NCBI GenBank assembly: GCA_026874595.1
Contig: CM049316.1
Location: 28,503,339-28,567,338, forward strand
Direction: 5' to 3'
Source: Sipunculus nudus
Taxonomy: Eukaryota; Annelida; Sipuncula; Golfingiida; Sipunculidae
DNA length: 64,000 bases
The position numbers were made by a program, and so were the translations under genes. This document shows positions 12,640 through 25,714 of the stretch, one piece after another (position 1 is the stretch's first letter; each line of letters opens with the position of its first letter). The notes beneath the pieces were generated by a model, which ran no database searches, was not told the origin of the DNA, and worked only from the letters and a program-made list of their open reading frames with translations.

Positions 12640-14325
12640 GCAATTACTTAGCGATTGCAGACATCTTGTTCACAGAAGTGGCTTTTATAGTGGTTGCAGT
12701 CTGTATATATTTATATTGGCTTTCTGCAGGGAACTTTTGTTTCTGTAACCAGAAGGATGATAGTATCAAAATGTTAGCATGTCAGAACTGATAAAGCTAT
12801 GTGCTTGCTGTTGATGTATGTCTGCATAACATGGGAGTTGAGTGCTTTGAGTGTGATATAAGTTTATTGATATCAGATGTCAGGAACATGAGTGATGTGA
12901 ATTCTACAGTCATGCAATGTAAGTTTCGACTTTGCTTCAGTCAATATTTTTATTGTAACCATCATGTGATCACCAGACTCTGGTCATTTAAAAACACATC
13001 AATGTTCATATCCAAACAATTCACATGTATTAATAATAAATAGAATGATCAAAATTATCTGCAGTTGAAGGCAATGGTTATTTGCTTGCCAACTGTAAAT
13101 AGCTCCTGTTGAAGGTCGTTCACTCAACTGTAGTGTCTCAACTGATTTGGAATATGGATATACATTATATTGAAATGTGACTTTTCTGAGCTGATCCTAT
13201 GGTTTTGATGCTTCTGACTAGAGAAAACTTGATGTTCAGGTAAAAGCCCAGTTACCACAATTTACTGTGCAATTTGTAATTATATGAGCTCTATGTAAAT
13301 GTGTCTGAGTAAAGTTATGATGCAACCCACAGGTATTAATAAATTTTATCATGATACAGGTTTAAAACAAGATAAAAGTTTTTTGTTTTTGTTGATGCGA
13401 GCACTATGAGCTGTATTGAAATACATGACCTGGAGTCTTCCAGGTTATTTTCAGTTATTTTCTTTATCTTAAAAATTATCACATTGTATGACACTTAAGC
13501 TTATCAGGGAACAAGGGCCCAATGTGATATGTAATACTTCATAACAAAATCTGGTATTTATATTTTGCAACCTTCTGGTTCTTGTGAATCTTGTTGCCAA
13601 GTGACATGGGATCTGTGATGGGTCGCCAGCCTCACTTTATTTTTTAGAATATTTGTAACATTAAACAACCAATCATAGCTTTTAAATGTATTTGTTTGAG
13701 CACGTGACCAGTGACCTTGACCTTCATCAAAGTGATTCAGTGTAAAAAAAAAGTGTTTTCCCAGTTATTGATTTTAATTAGGAATAATTTACGATGTATT
13801 GTTTTGTTTTCATTTCAGTTAATTAGGCCTATGTCTCATTCCTCCTTTATTTGCATCTTAGTTTTTGGAACTGATAATTTAATTTAAGAAATGATTCACA
13901 AATTTTAATGGGCACCCATTGTTGAACAGACTACAGATCTTCATATACCACACTAAATGCAGTGCATACATTAATCAATACTTGTAACCACTTAAAACTG
14001 AACAGTTACTGGTACACTCTATACATGTAAACTAAATATAAATTCTCTCTGGTTATTAAATGGGACTAAATGTGATACAGTTTGATAGATGACCAGGTAG
14101 TGTATTACTTAAGACTTTGGTTTGATTTATAATTACTTTGGAAGATGTACAATATTCTCTGGTGAAGAATCAATCTTGTGCTTAATAATAAGTGAAAGTA
14201 CATGCAACAAATAACAACAAACAGTAAGATTTGATGGTATGAACCAAATTATTATTTGGAAGTTGGGTCTATTTGTGACTTTGTCTTGTTAGAAAGAATA
14301 GTCACCAGTACTTATGTCTAGAGGA
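12640..14325. other. Intergenic upstream of the nucleotidase gene
   Basis: No repeat or gene recognised. The unidentified first exon and promoter of the nucleotidase may lie here. Confidence 0.4.
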
Positions 14326-14332
14326 GATATTT

Positions 14333-14785
14333 GCAGACTATCAGACAGGCACAAACAAGAAAGGGTTCATTTGGCAGACTTTTAGATATGCACTACCAAG
14401 AAATTCATTTTGCAGACTATTGGATAGGCACTATCAAGAAAGGGTTCATTTTTCAGACTATTGGATAGGCACTATCAAGAAAGGGTTCATTTTTCAGACT
14501 ATTGGATAGGCACTATCAAGAAAGGGTTCATTTTGCAGACTATTGGATAGGCACTATCAAGAAAGGGTTCATTTTTCAGACTATTGGATAGGCACTATCA
14601 AGAAAGGGTTCATTTTTCAGACTATTGGATAGGCACTATCAAGAAAGGGTTCATTTTGCAGACTATTGGATAGGCACTATCAAGAAAGGGTTCATTTCGC
14701 AGACTTTTGGATATGCACTACCAAGAAATTCATTCTGCAGACTATCGGATAAGCACTACCAAGAAAGGGTTAATTTTGCAGATGA
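14333..14785 (+). repeat. 41-bp minisatellite, ~11 copies, upstream of the nucleotidase gene
   Basis: Unit CAGACTATTGGATAGGCACT plus ATCAAGAAAGGGTTCATTTTT. Copies start near 14334, 14374, 14413, 14454, 14495, 14536, 14577, 14618, 14659, 14700 and 14738. Central copies are almost identical; edge copies diverge. It ends about 100 bases before the first recognised exon. Confidence 0.92.
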
Positions 14786-14888
14786 ACACTACAATTATTT
14801 TATGAAATATAACTTTTTGTTTTTATGAAAGTTTGCCAGGAAATAAAACATTGAGTTAACTTATCTTTGATTAATTTGATTTTTTCAG

Positions 14889-14968
14889 ATTCTCACCATC
14901 AGTCTGATGAAGTCAAAGATCCAGATTTTAAACCCAAAGCTGTTCACATCAACAGGGAAAACAACAAT
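14889..14968 (+). other. Likely 5' UTR part of the first recognised nucleotidase exon
   Basis: A polypyrimidine acceptor (TTTTTTCAG) ends at 14888, directly before this stretch, so a non-coding or short coding first exon should lie upstream. The stretch is in frame and open with the ATG at 14969 but encodes nothing conserved. No upstream exon could be recognised in the 41-bp repeat array or beyond. Confidence 0.45.
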
Positions 14969-17900
14969 ATGGGCTCCTCCTCCAACATTGTGACGATTCT
15001 TCACTTTAACGATGTTTATAACATTGAACCCCGGGACCAGGAGCCTGTTGGAGGAGCTGCCAGATTCAGGACGGCCATCAAACAGCGAGCACACCTCAAT
15101 CCCATGGTGCTATTCAGTGGCGATGCCTTCAGTCCTTCATTAAGTGAGCTATTTTTAGTTAATCTTTCAGCTTTACATAAATAAAACCTATTTGTCACCT
15201 GTCATACATCTGTCTGGTCTAATTAAACACAATGAGGAATAAACATAATGAAAAAGGACACTTATCATTTGTATGTTAACCCTGCTGCCTAATTTAAGGA
15301 AATTAAATCCTGGTACAGTTTCACGTGAGAAATTATGCCAGGTTAACCTGATTTTAGGAAGATACTGTCCTTGGCTTCATATTTGTGAGGTTAAAATTTT
15401 GTGATTTTCACTTTTTCATTATTCCCCAAAGGTTCCATATTTGCGATCTCACCTTTAATTGATCCACACACAACATATTCATTATTAAAAGAATTAATTA
15501 TATAAAAAAATTATATATGTACACAAATTTGTATAATGATTGGACAAGAACTCAAGTGAACATTGAAAAACACTCTTCATTATTTGCAGATAATTTGTAA
15601 TACTGGTAGCAATCTTAGTTTCAGAGATAGGGCTTCTTATTAACTAATTATAAGGTTTTATTTTTTGCGATAATGACGTTTTGTGGATGTCATGAATTTG
15701 AAAACCTGGTGGACAAAAAAAGAACCACATTAAATCATCAGTTTATAGTGACCAAGACCTATTTTTTTCAACTTGTACAAGAACTATCATTAGATCAGAA
15801 ATTGAGTCTTTTTGCAAAATTCATTGAAACGTAAGTAAAGTCAGTTTCGCATACTGACACTTTGAGGAAATTAAGTTTGACTGATGACTGAAGAAGAACT
15901 AGTCAACATAATACAAATAATGTCATTACATCGAAAACATGCCAGTATAGCCTAATTTAGGAAACATGAAGCATTTCAGTATTGACCAGTTCAAACTGTC
16001 ATTTTCAGTGAGCACAGTGACCAAGGGTAAACAGATGGTTCCAGTTCTCAACAAACTTGGCATCCAGTGTGCTTGTTATGGAAATCATGACTTTGGTAAG
16101 GCTTTGCATATGTTTCTTATAGTTGTTAAAAGTTTAGCATGGGTGGAATGTGAAATATATGAAGGTCTGTTATACTTGCTACTGGTATGATAGTATAGTA
16201 TGATTATTTTTTCCATTACAGGTATTAGATATTATTTTCAAGTTTTTGTGTATTTGCTTACAATACCATAATACTGCTTTATGTGGCAAAATTTAATGGA
16301 GAACATTAGAAGATACAGAATTATAAACTCAAATAAAGTGAAATTTTTTATCTCTACATCTCAAGTCTCCAGGTCTGCCCTTTTAACATAGAGCAGTTTT
16401 CAATGTTTCTCACCTATGATTTAATATAACAAATTATAGAGCTATTATAATACATTATCACCTGATGAATTATGATGACACCAAAGAGTGAGTGCTTACA
16501 TGGGGCATAATTTCTAACTCTAAAAGATGTGAACTTGCCTAGTATTTGTGGGTACCAGTTATTACAGATTATTTGGAAAATATATTACTGGAGAACATGG
16601 GGTGTATGAAGTAATAGAGGATACAAACTAATGGAGATGGGCCTAGGGAACAGGCCAAGAGCAAATCATTGATCATGGTTATGTTTGACTATCTGTGAAT
16701 CCTTTCTTTCTGTTCTGGTCTCATGATGTATGTTGATACTACACTTACAATACATTTACAATACATAATACAATACATTAAACAACACAATACAATATAT
16801 ATTACAATACATGATACAATAAATAATACCATATATAATGCAATATGTAATACATGTAAGCATTCCAAGCCAAGGTTTTTTTCTGGTTTTATATAAAAAC
16901 AAGTGAACTTCCTCTCATAAATTTAGTTAAAAATAACTAATGTGGTGTCCACCATGCTGTACAATTAAGAAATAATAAGAAGAAATGCATCTGCAATGGC
17001 CTCTTCTATTGGTGTATCAGTGTATTGATTAGGCAATCAGCTTCTAATATTGGTGTATCTATGTATTAATTAGCCAATCAGAAATAAAGAGAATTGCACC
17101 TGCAACAGCTTCTTCTATTGGTGTATATATCTATTGAAACAGACCTCTCACACTTAAGAAGTCATGATTTAACCCTGAGACATTGTTTATATTTACTGTT
17201 TTATCAAATGTTTGCAGATTTTGGAGTGGATTCACTGGTAACCAAAGCAAAACAGAGCACATTCCCATGGCTAATCAGTAATGTATATGACAATGAAACT
17301 GAGAACCCGTTAGCAGAGGGAGCCACCACATGTGTTATAGAGTGGCAAGGATACAAGGTGAGTGACAATTACATTTTTATTAACTAGAATTTTTTCAAGG
17401 ATTGGTCCATGTCCTTTGGTAGCACTGTCTGCTGAATAACTGAGGCTGACGATAACAAACACTACAAACAAGGTGTTGTCAGAGATATAGGGTAGGACGT
17501 AGCCTAGTGGTTAAGGCGTTGGACGTCTGAGTTGAAGGTGCCCAGTTCGAACCTAGCTGGTGTCTCAATGGCATAATGGTGAAATCTCCCTATTGAACCT
17601 CAGAGATTCGCTCTGATGTCTCAATGACAGGATATGACTTCTGGATAATTCCTAAACCCGTGCGTATAAAACCTGAAATCCATAAGGCTTAAAAATAAAC
17701 ATATCATTCTTATCATATGAAAACCTTCATCCTAATTCTATAGACAGTGCCACCAACAGGTCATGGACCTATCTTTTTTAAAAAAAAGTCTGAGACATCA
17801 AACCCCCAGCAGAATGACCTCTGCTATGTAAACACACACCCCCTTATGGTTTATCAGCCCCATCCCAGATCACCTCCAGAACAAAATACCAACAGCTTAT

Positions 17901-20900
17901 ACTGATCATTTGCGCTATTATCATTAAATAACTTTGGTACAGAATCCTTACAAAAAAACTTACAATATTTAACAGATTATTCCTTTGGTGTTTTCCTAAG
18001 CCTCCAGAAAATTTCAACAAAATCAGTTCAGAACTTTGCTGATAGACAAACTGAATCTTTTCCATCTGGTGAAGGAAAAAGGATAGCCCAGTACTAAGAA
18101 CACTCTGTTTATATTTCATATTCAGTGGTTGGAGTTAACTGATGGATGATTGATTAATGATCATTTCAACTACATATTCCATCATCGGTCAAACTGGAAA
18201 ATTGTTGCAGTGTTTAAATGCTGTCCTGACTGTATTTTTTATTGGCTATTATACTCTTGCCTAAAACTGCTAATATTCAGTGCCTTTACAGCTAAGCTAT
18301 TTCCTGACTTACCTATATTTCTGACAAATATCCACCAATAATTTTCTAAGAGCCCCTTGGTGCAGTGTTTAAGGGACATGTTTTTTAAATGCTCAATCTG
18401 AATGATAACCTGGATGAAATTTTGGACAAATCTTCCACAGGTACATGTTTATTGTATCCATAGGGTTTTCATAAATTCAGAATTATTTATACATCACAAC
18501 TGTTCATAAAGCACATGATTTCATTTTAAATCAAGGGTAACTGATTGTTCCATAAAACAGTTAACTCTATTGGTGCATCTGTGTCTTGATTAGCCAATCA
18601 GATGCCATTAAACAGTTAACTAAGAGAAAATGTTAGGAAGGGCTTTCCAGATTAACTGTATTGGCTTTATAAAGTTAGAAAATTGTGATGAAAGTCGCCT
18701 TTGCTATGTATAACAACAGATGAGCTTGAATATGGCATATTTAAAGTTCCTACAATATATTTACATTCCACAGTTTGGAATTCTGGGACTGGTGGAGTCT
18801 GAATGGATTGCAACACTGTCCACTATAGACGCAGAAGATGTCACGTTTATAGACTTTGTGGAGGAGGGGAGAAGACTCGCTAAAGAACTCAGAGAAGAAG
18901 TATGATGAACATCTCACAGCATGTTCTTTAGCAGATATGTGGCAGGATGAACATATACAAATTTATCTTACATTATGTATAATTAGACAGTAAATACAGT
19001 GGTCCCTGGTTTTAGAGACCCCCTACTGTTATCCTTGCGCAGATAGTTTTACTGAATAAATTTTGCTGAATGTGACGAGAAAAGTAAACAAAGAAAAAAA
19101 AACCTTTAGTATTTTTATTTTTTCAAAAGCTATGTGAAAATATTATTCTTAATTTTTAGCTCATAGTCATATTATGAAGAGTTATATCAAATGAATGTGT
19201 ATGATATGATAAACTTTCTGTCTGTAAGGTACAATAATTTTGTGATTTTACCACCAGGGGGCAGACTATATCATAGCACTGACGCACATGAGGTGGCCAA
19301 ATGACGAGAAACTAGCGCAAAATGTGGAGGAAATAGATCTGATACTGGGTGGGCATGACCATGACTATAATATTAAACAGGTGAGTACAGTCACACAAAT
19401 CAGAACAGTTGGTCCAACATTGATAACCCTCAAGTTGTGTTTGTTTTACTAATACAGGCCTTATATGAATTAATGATGGTTCACAGAAATATTAATGGCA
19501 GCTTGTTACTTAATGTTAATGCTAAAAAGTATCCAGCTAACTGTATTTACACATTAATATTACATGTGTTTTTTTTTGGTCATTCCAAGTTTTTCCTGTG
19601 TTATTTTCTTTGACTGAGCCCCTGCCATGTGGGTACAACACAGTTATCACGTTTTTCATTTGTCTTTCAAGTTGTCTTGGAATTGTTTTCATGTGCATTT
19701 CTGAATTAACATTTTGACAGTAGCATTTTCACTGAAGATTTGTTTAAACTATGTTTATCATTACATCTGTCCCATGCTAAATGATAACTATTGGATGTCT
19801 GATTAAAGGTAGTGTAATATAGTGGCATTGTATGGTTGAAACTGTTTTGTCAGGTTAATGGACGATATGTCATCAAAAGTGGTACAGATTTCCAGAACAT
19901 GTGTCAAGTTACTTTAACATTCCATGATGGTAAAGTTGATGTGGATACAAAAGAAGTCATTATAGATTCATCAATAGAAGAAGATGAAGAAGTAAAGGCC
20001 ATAGTTAATGAATATATGGGTAAGTCAACTTTGCTGAATTCCTGCTCACTCAAGCAAAATGAGCCACATGAAAGATTATGTTTTTTTTTCTTGAGCATTG
20101 TGGTGTCATGGTTGAAGCATCTGACTTGTAATTGCACGGTTATAGGTTTACATTCTGTTCTGGCCGCCTTTAGCTCTAAGACTCCTGGCCAAAATCTTAA
20201 CCACATGGATGTGCTCTCTCCTCCAGGAGTGATGGATACTGGTCATGGGTGTTAGGCAAATATAGAATTTTTTTATATATAGTGCTTATTGTGGCTTCCT
20301 GGGTTATATAACCTGCAGGGGCTGAGAAAAGCTACAAGAATGAACAGGTTGACTTTTCAGATGTGACAGGTGTGATTATACAAGGGTAACATTCAGATTC
20401 CTTTTTGGGTACTTTCAACAAAATCAAAGGTGGTGCCAGGAGGTATGCCATTAGAGGGCTGCTATTTAGGATACGTCTTCTATTGAGTGATTTACAGTAG
20501 ATGGCAAATAAACCAATGTCTATACAAGAATTTTTTATTGCAACCTGACTTCTTGCATGTTCTTTCTAGAACTCCTCATAAACATGGTTTGTTAGTGGTG
20601 GTACATGGTCATTGGTTAAACTGGCTTAAGGTCAAACTTACTTGTATATAATCAATGTACATCCATTAAACACTTAGATAATCTTTACCAAGTAAAAACC
20701 TGCCAGTATAAAGCCTGACACATTGACGGCTCAGTAGATTCCTTCAATTTAAATTAGCTGGTTTTATTAAACACTGAATATTTTCATATTTATCTCACAG
20801 GGGTATTCCAAGAAAGGATGGAGAAGGAACTGGGTGTCATGGAAACGGAGCTGGATGGACGATTCAACCAGATCAGGACAAAAGAGACAAATCTAGGTTT

Positions 20901-23900
20901 GTATAAGGTTGCTACACACAGCCCCATACTGGGACATTTATTCAAAATCTGTCTCCATATAGTGCTGTTTCCTGTATTGGTCCAGTCAACCATAATCATG
21001 CAGTGACAAATTCAATAAACATACAGCTAATTTACCAATATACTGAGTTACAACAGATTTATTCTCACACATGGTAGGTTTTGTTAGGAAGTATACTATA
21101 AAAGCTAATGATTGTATTGGTCCAGTCACCCATAATCATGCAGTGACAAATTCAATAAACATACAGATAATTTACCAATATACTGAGTTACAACAGATTT
21201 ATTCTCACACATGGTAGGTTTTGTTAGGAAGTATACTATAAAAGCTAATGATTGTATTGGTCCAGTCAACCATAATCATGCAGTGACAAATTCAATAAAC
21301 ATACAGATAATTTACCAATATACTGAGTTACAACAGATTTATTCTCACACATGGTAGGTTTTGTTAGGAAGTATACTATAAATGCTAATGATTGGTCTTT
21401 TTTTATGTCAAAAGACAGTGTACTTGTAGGCCATGATGTGTTGTAGAATATTTACAAAAATATTTGCATCCTCATTGTGTATTACAGTTTGGTCCTCAAT
21501 ACAAGATGTAAAGGCACTCTGATGCTGGTTGTAAACTCACTAATATCAGATAATATTGGAGTTATTTATTAATGTGTTTGCTTTGATACTATCAAAAAGT
21601 TCAGAGTTGAAATCAGTTGTGGGACCTTAGATTTAGGCCTCAGGTTGGAGTGTAGTATAATGGAGCATTTGTTTTCTGAATAACTAAGTGTTGAAGGATA
21701 TTTTCAGATATGTAATGTTTTCAATTAATTGAATTTTTAATGCTAATTAAAGAATTAATATATTCAGATTTGTATGAATGAAATTTACTGTAAAGGTGCC
21801 TATTTCAGTATCTGATGTCTATTACTGGTAACTTTAACCTTTTATGAAAATAGGCCAGAATACACCAATTCTAATGCACACAGGCTTGTTTATATCCACA
21901 TGTTTATAAAACCTGGGTGGCTGCCAAATAATCTTGACACATTCAATAAGGACATCTTATCCCAAATTCAGATAAACCAGAGTTATGCAAAGGGTGTTTT
22001 GGAACTAGGGACCTTTCAACTATTGCAAATATGCAGCCGTGGTTTTTCATTAAATCCAGAAATTATATAATGTAGATGAATATATGGCTTTAAATGTTTA
22101 CTGTGAAAGATATTTCGTTTGTGTTAATTTGATGGAAAACTTAACACACAAGAATGTTTAAAAAATTGTATAAGGTAACAGTATGATGTTTCTTTTAGGA
22201 AACTTCATCACAGACATCATGCTTGAGTCAACAGAGGCTGACGTTGCGTTATTAAATTCTGGCACTCTCCGGTCTGATCGAGTACACCCAAAGGGAACCT
22301 TCAAGATGAAAGATCTGATGGCGATTTTGCCAATTGTAGATCCAATAGTGGTAATTAAAGTCTCAGGTATGTCTGCTCAATTGTGCCATCTGTAAAACAA
22401 ATTAAATTTCCTTTCTGTTAAGCTTGGTCTTTTATAGACCTGAGTCATCATCCCAACCAGAGTATTACCTGTTCTTGCATTATTCAAGTAGCTAGCAGCT
22501 TCAAGAAGAAAATTAAAAATTTCTCAGGATGTATGCTAAACATGGGCAATGATCCCCCTTAGGACACACTTGCCATTATTTCAACGTTTCAAGACCAAAA
22601 AATGGCCATTTCTGAGGTGTGGACTGAATGGAGTTGTTCATCAAAAGTTGAGTAGTAACTCTATCAAAAATTATACAGATATATTGATATGAACGATAAT
22701 GTCCTGTTTGCATGATTCCCAATGTTTTTGCAAGGAATACATATTAAGCAGATGAAATAATCACTGAAATATGAATGAAACTAACTTAATCAATGCTATA
22801 CCATCTAAGCACACAATATACGTTATCTATAATAAGTGGATGAATCCTGAATTATTATAGTATGATTAACCTTACATAATCATAAAACACTCATCATGAG
22901 TTCTTATTTTGATGATAACGTTAATATTCCTTGTGTTATTCTCTCTGTCTTCCCAGGAAAGCAGCTGGTAGAAGCATTAGAAAATGGTGTTTCTAAATAC
23001 CCTGCCCTGGAGGGGCGTTTCCCTCAGGTGTCAGGGGTCAAGTTTGGATTTGATCCAGATAAAGAACCAGGCAGCCGGATTGACCCGAAGTTTGTCCAAG
23101 TTGGGGATGACTATTTAGATCTGGAAAAGGTTTGTGCTTCATGGTCATGTTCCACTCACAAATGAGTATACTTTTTAGAGTTCATTGGTGTTCACTCTTA
23201 ATAAATAATTGGTCACATTGCGCTGCCACTTTGTTCTTTGACCTATAAGGACATTCAGACTACTTTATTGTAGCCATGTTCCTTTTGCCAGGATAATTGA
23301 AACCAGCCCAGCAAAATCTTCCCAGAGAAAATGTTGTTACACTTTCTGTAAACTGACAGCACCCTCGCCCGCAACCTGGCTTGCTTAGGCCAAAGTGCCA
23401 ATGAAGTGAAAGCTAAATTGATATAATCAGTTTTATGTTTATCATATAGCTAACTTCATCCTCAATAAACGGTGCCACCAACAGGCCTCGGACCTTTCTT
23501 TTTAAAAGTAATGGGCATTCAAGTTTTGTGTTGGTATATCAATAACTGCCTCATGTCACTGATATTGTTTTATCATTGACATAGTTTTATTGACACTGTT
23601 ATGTATTTGCAGACTGATTATCGTCTTTGTGTGAAGCAGTACATTGCTAATGGTAAAGATGGCTATGATGTTCTCAAGAACTGTGAAGTAATTGTAAGTA
23701 ACCCCCTAAAGAATATTCTAGATTCATATGTTATGTTGAGCTGAAAATGACTTTGGTGAAGCAGTGATGATTGACCACAAATCTGATGGATTTTCATAGA
23801 ACTCATTATAAATATTTACCAAATAGAGTTTTTCACCATAATTAAATACTCGATAAAAACAATGTATATTTAATGAGGTCACTGGTTACAAAATGTACAA

Positions 23901-25672
23901 CTATATTATGTACCATTGCGGTGCTCATGTTATTACAATTAAATATGAAGAAAGCCGAGTGTCCAGTTTCCCTATGTTAATCTGTCTGAGAGCCAATCCA
24001 GGGTGTAATGTCTATTTGTAATACAGTGGAACCTGTCTTATAAGACCACCTTTCATTAAGACCACCCTTGGGTGATCAGAAAGCAATTACATCGGTTATA
24101 CCTGACCCGTCTAATAAGACCACCTGTGAATCAAGACCAGTTTTGGCCAGCTGTGCAGGTGGCCTCATAACACAGGTTTCACTGTACATTATTACCATCC
24201 TCAGCATCTTGGTTAACTGTATATTATATACTGTAGGTAAATATTAGTTAATGTCATTGTGAATTTTCACTGTGTTAATTTGTCTAAGAGCCAGTGCTTG
24301 GTGTAATATTTGTTTGTGTATTTGAGGTACATTTTACATCTCAGGTACATCTGTATATTATATATTGTAGGTAAATGAAGAAGAGGGCCCCAGACTAAGC
24401 ACCAGTGTCATGAACCATTTTAAGTCGTGTCGTATCATGAAGGGAGAGAAGAAACCCAAGTATTCTCATCATCAGAGTATCATCCCTGTCACAAGGTACA
24501 TCACATATTTTGTGCAAGGTGCAAGGGATAAATGGTCATTAACAGCAGGTGGTCTTTTTGAACCAGGGGTCTCTCAAACCAGGGACCACTGTATTTTTAT
24601 ATAAGCCAAACTTTGGGCCTTGCAAAAAAAAAATTCAGAGTGTTTGTCTTACGATTAAAATACTTTAGATACTGAATATATAATTAATTTAATCATATAG
24701 AATCAGTATCCATACTTTATAGATACATATTGATAAATATAATAATGATAATAATGATATTTTATTTTATATAGCGTAAAATCCACCAAAGTGCTCTAAA
24801 ACACTTTACAACACACAAACTGAAAAGGATTAAAAATTGCATTAAAATACTTTGTATACACATATCATTAAAAGCAGCTTTTAAAACACAAGAGTGAAAT
24901 ATCGTAGTAAATGTACTGAATGATTATAGTGAAAGTATAATTAGCTACCAAAATATTGCAAAACAAATAGGTTTTAAGCTTCTTTTAAATGTGTAAAAAT
25001 TAGAAGTTTGACGTAGGTCCCTTGGGAGAGAGTTCCACAAAGTGGGTCCTGCAACACAAAAAGCTTGTTGTATATGGAACACACAGTAATTCTTGGTTTA
25101 ATGATCTCGGACGTCTCGCAGGTATGTAAGGCTGGATTAAGTCCTGGAGGTATTTTGGAGCAATACCATGTTTTGCCTTGAACACCAACATAGCAACTTT
25201 AAATTTTATCCGTTGACACAGAGGGAGCCAATGTAGGGCTTGAAAGACAGGCGTCATATGCTCATATCCTTTACTGCCACACAGGATTCGAGCTGCACAG
25301 TTTTGAACTCTCTGTATGAGGGAAACTGGATATCCTAAGAGAAGAGCATTACCATAATCAAGCTTACTGGTCACAAATGCATGGATTAAACGCTCTAGTG
25401 ATGGCTTATCTAAGTAAGTTTTGATTTTGTTAATGTTGTAGAGGTGCAGGTAAGCACTCTTGCAAACTGTATTAACATGATGCTCCATACTGGAGTATGA
25501 ATCAAAATACACACCAAGGCTTCTAACATACTGAGATGGCTGGACTACTTGCCCACGGACGGACAGATTTGGGCACACATATCAATGTATATGTATATTC
25601 AGATTACTAATTCAACTGATTGTCAAATTGCTCATTACCCACATGTATCAGCAACATTCAATATTTATATGC

Positions 25673-25714
<42 letters not shown>

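Noticed and set aside
17490-17560. tRNA gene
   Set aside because: A and B boxes are present but the acceptor stem does not pair and a SINE body follows.
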